Positions 62,500 to 64,000 of a stretch of DNA of 64,000 nt are shown piece after piece. The position numbers and the translations under genes were made by a program. Numbering within the stretch: position 1 is the stretch's first letter; each line of letters begins with the position of its first letter. The notes below the pieces were generated by a model. It was given only the letters and a program-made list of their open reading frames with translations. It did not search any database and was not told the origin of the DNA. The stretch comes from Heliopora coerulea (lineage: Eukaryota; Cnidaria; Anthozoa; Scleralcyonacea; Helioporidae): positions 809,001-873,000 of the forward strand of contig JASJOG010000016.1 of assembly GCA_030142905.1 (NCBI GenBank), written 5' to 3'.

Positions 62500-63200
62500 G
62501 TGTATGTATTTATGGGTTTAATTTGGTCTTTCACTAACGGGTTTAAGTGCGTTAATTGCAGCACACAACTGCTTTGGAATGCGAAGAAGGTCAGTGTTGC
62601 GTGGATGTCGATGCTAGTGTTGAGACAATTGACAGCGATCAAGTTCTCTTCGAGGTCGAATCTTTATCAATATGCTGCGTCACATTGACAAACCAACCGT
62701 TACTCCGTGTTTGTTGCCATTAAAGATATAGTGGCTTTATAAACCCGGTTTATGTCGTGTTTATGTGCATCAATTGCACCACACAACTGCTTCGGAATGC
62801 AAAGAAATTAAGTGTTGCATGAAGATTGATGCTTGTGCTGAGGCAACTGACAGCGATCAAGTTCTCCTCGAGATCTCAACAAGCTGCGTCACATTACCGA
62901 ACCAACTGTCACCCAGTGTCTGTTGGTATTAAAGATATAAACCTGGCCGTTGTTTGAATCCTAGGTTTTTGTCTGGGAGTATGGTCTCTACGTCTTGCTG
63001 GATGAAAATACCATAAGACTGACAAAAAAAAAGAATAATGCTGGATATAGGTGAGCAGCTAACTATTGAGAAAATAAATTTATTTTCTTGCTTGGGATAT
63101 AGTAAGGATTTTAAGAGACGTATCTTGTTATAAAAGAGATAAGTGGAGCTAGAATGACCAGGTTTATATCTTCAATAGCAACAAACACGGAGTAATAGTT
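62500..63200. repeat. Tandem then inverted copies of an unclassified 220-bp repeat
   Basis: 62520-62735 and 62745-62945 share GCAC/CACACAACTGCTT, GACAGCGATCAAGTTCTC and TTAAAGATATA. Around 63160-63200 the end motif reappears inverted (TATATCTTCAATAGCAACAAACACGG). The centre near 62946-63160 is unpaired. Confidence 0.65.
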
Positions 63201-63215
63201 TGTCAATGTGAAGCG

Positions 63216-63926
63216 GCTTGTTGATACCAGTGAACTCAATTTTCATGTCTGGAATGCTAACTCCCAGTCATTTGCTCGGGCAAAAAGTGAAGCCAATGAT
63301 GGCCGCCCATGGAGGCCAATTTTGGACGTCAGTTTCAGTCCTCTTCGCGGTCTTGTACGTCAGTTCCAGTCTCTTGCTCGAATTTAATTTTCAGTTTTTG
63401 TTTGGTTCGACTTCGAAAACATTTACAACCATGGAAAAAAGTGCACAGACGAAATATTACTGGACCAGTTTTACATATTCTAGTGCTTAAAAGGATTCGT
63501 TATTGCCGTGTGGCCTAAGAACTGTCCTAAATTGTCTAAAGATGGTGAATTGACGGTAAAAAAAGGACGTACACTTATTACTTTCCTCTAGTAATTTCTC
63601 AGGTCCGTTTTATCAGGTTTCTCGTGAGTTTGGTAATTTCTGTTCGTGAAAATATATAATCTGTAACTCGGTTTGACTTTGTTGAAATATATTTGAAATT
63701 CTTAAACTCATTTTCACCTTTTAAAGACATATTTTGTGTGCATTGTTGATAAGGAAAATTTTTAGAAAATGTAAAATCTCGCGTGGGAGAGTAAAACTGA
63801 CGTACAAGCCCGCGTAGGGGACTGAAACTGACGTCCAAAATTGCCCTCCATCGACGGCCATCTTGGCTTCACTCTTCATTGGCCAGTTAGCATTCCAGGT
63901 ATGAAAATCGAGTTCACTGGTTGATA
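63216..63926. repeat. Inverted repeat with 140-bp arms
   Basis: 63216-63370 (CCAGTGAACTCAATTTTCAT... to TGTACGTCAGTT) is mirrored by 63790-63926. Arms are diverged. A frame at 63218-63490 is a chance reading across the left arm. The loop shows nothing. Confidence 0.75.
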
Positions 63927-64000
63927 CAGTCTACTCTCAACCGAATGTGAACAATAATGTCGTAGAGAAAACGACAGATTCTGCAGTTTGGCTCGTATTC

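Overview
This window is AT-rich eukaryotic nuclear DNA that is dominated by transposable elements. The mix points to an aquatic invertebrate, most probably an anthozoan cnidarian such as a stony coral or sea anemone. That mix includes Ty3/gypsy elements with very short LTRs, Penelope-like elements with GIY-YIG domains, CR1/L2 and R2-like LINEs, a hAT, a pogo-like DNA transposon, Crypton-like tyrosine-recombinase elements, a Polinton remnant, tRNA-derived SINEs and hammerhead ribozymes. The taxon is an inference from family content; no species marker is present.

The only convincing host coding sequence is a set of small exons on the plus strand. Five exons of exactly 72 nt (near 16.7, 17.9, 19.3, 23.4 and 25.7 kb) each encode one 24-residue leucine-rich repeat. 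All have AG/GT borders and phase-2 introns, the layout known from LGR/relaxin-receptor-type genes. A phase 1-1 SRCR exon lies at 38.9 kb. An LRR N-terminal cap exon (phase 1 in, phase 2 out) lies at 45.7 kb. Either one very long gene or two tandem LRR-receptor paralogs run through the window, and their introns hold most of the transposons.

Layout: 1-7.7 kb, Crypton-like copy YR-1 split by the complete element Gypsy-1 (5-bp duplication ACAGC). 8.4-10.3 kb, decayed gypsy and LINE pieces. 10.9-12.3 kb, microsatellites and two foldback MITEs. 12.4-16.1 kb, three tail-to-head fragments of an R2-like LINE. 16.7-25.8 kb, LRR exons with SINEs, two tandem hammerhead ribozymes, palindromes and the internally deleted copy YR-2 in the introns. 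26.6-27.9 kb, a Penelope-like element carrying a hAT-type MITE. 27.9-32.3 kb, a decayed CR1/L2 LINE. 32.5-37.3 kb, LINE tails, another LINE, a Polinton ATPase remnant and Penelope pieces. 38.1-39.2 kb, a MITE and the SRCR exon. 40.2-44.5 kb, decayed Gypsy-2 with a foldback Penelope element inside its 3' LTR. 45.7 kb, the LRRNT exon. 47.0-48.6 kb, DNA-transposon remnants. 49.7-59.8 kb, Gypsy-3 with the nest described next. 60-64 kb, inverted-repeat and hAT-like sequence.

The most striking object is a five-layer nest. Gypsy-3 has its gag gene split just after the start codon by a hAT element (8-bp duplication GCCTCCTA). The hAT contains a pogo-like element (TA duplication). The pogo transposase gene is split by Crypton-like copy YR-3 (TTAT direct repeat), and YR-3 carries the 3' part of another Gypsy-1 copy. 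The pogo layer also carries an intact divergent gene with a zinc-binding head and a HIRAN-like domain. Almost every transposon gene here is broken by stops or frameshifts, so the window reads mainly as a fossil record of repeated insertion.
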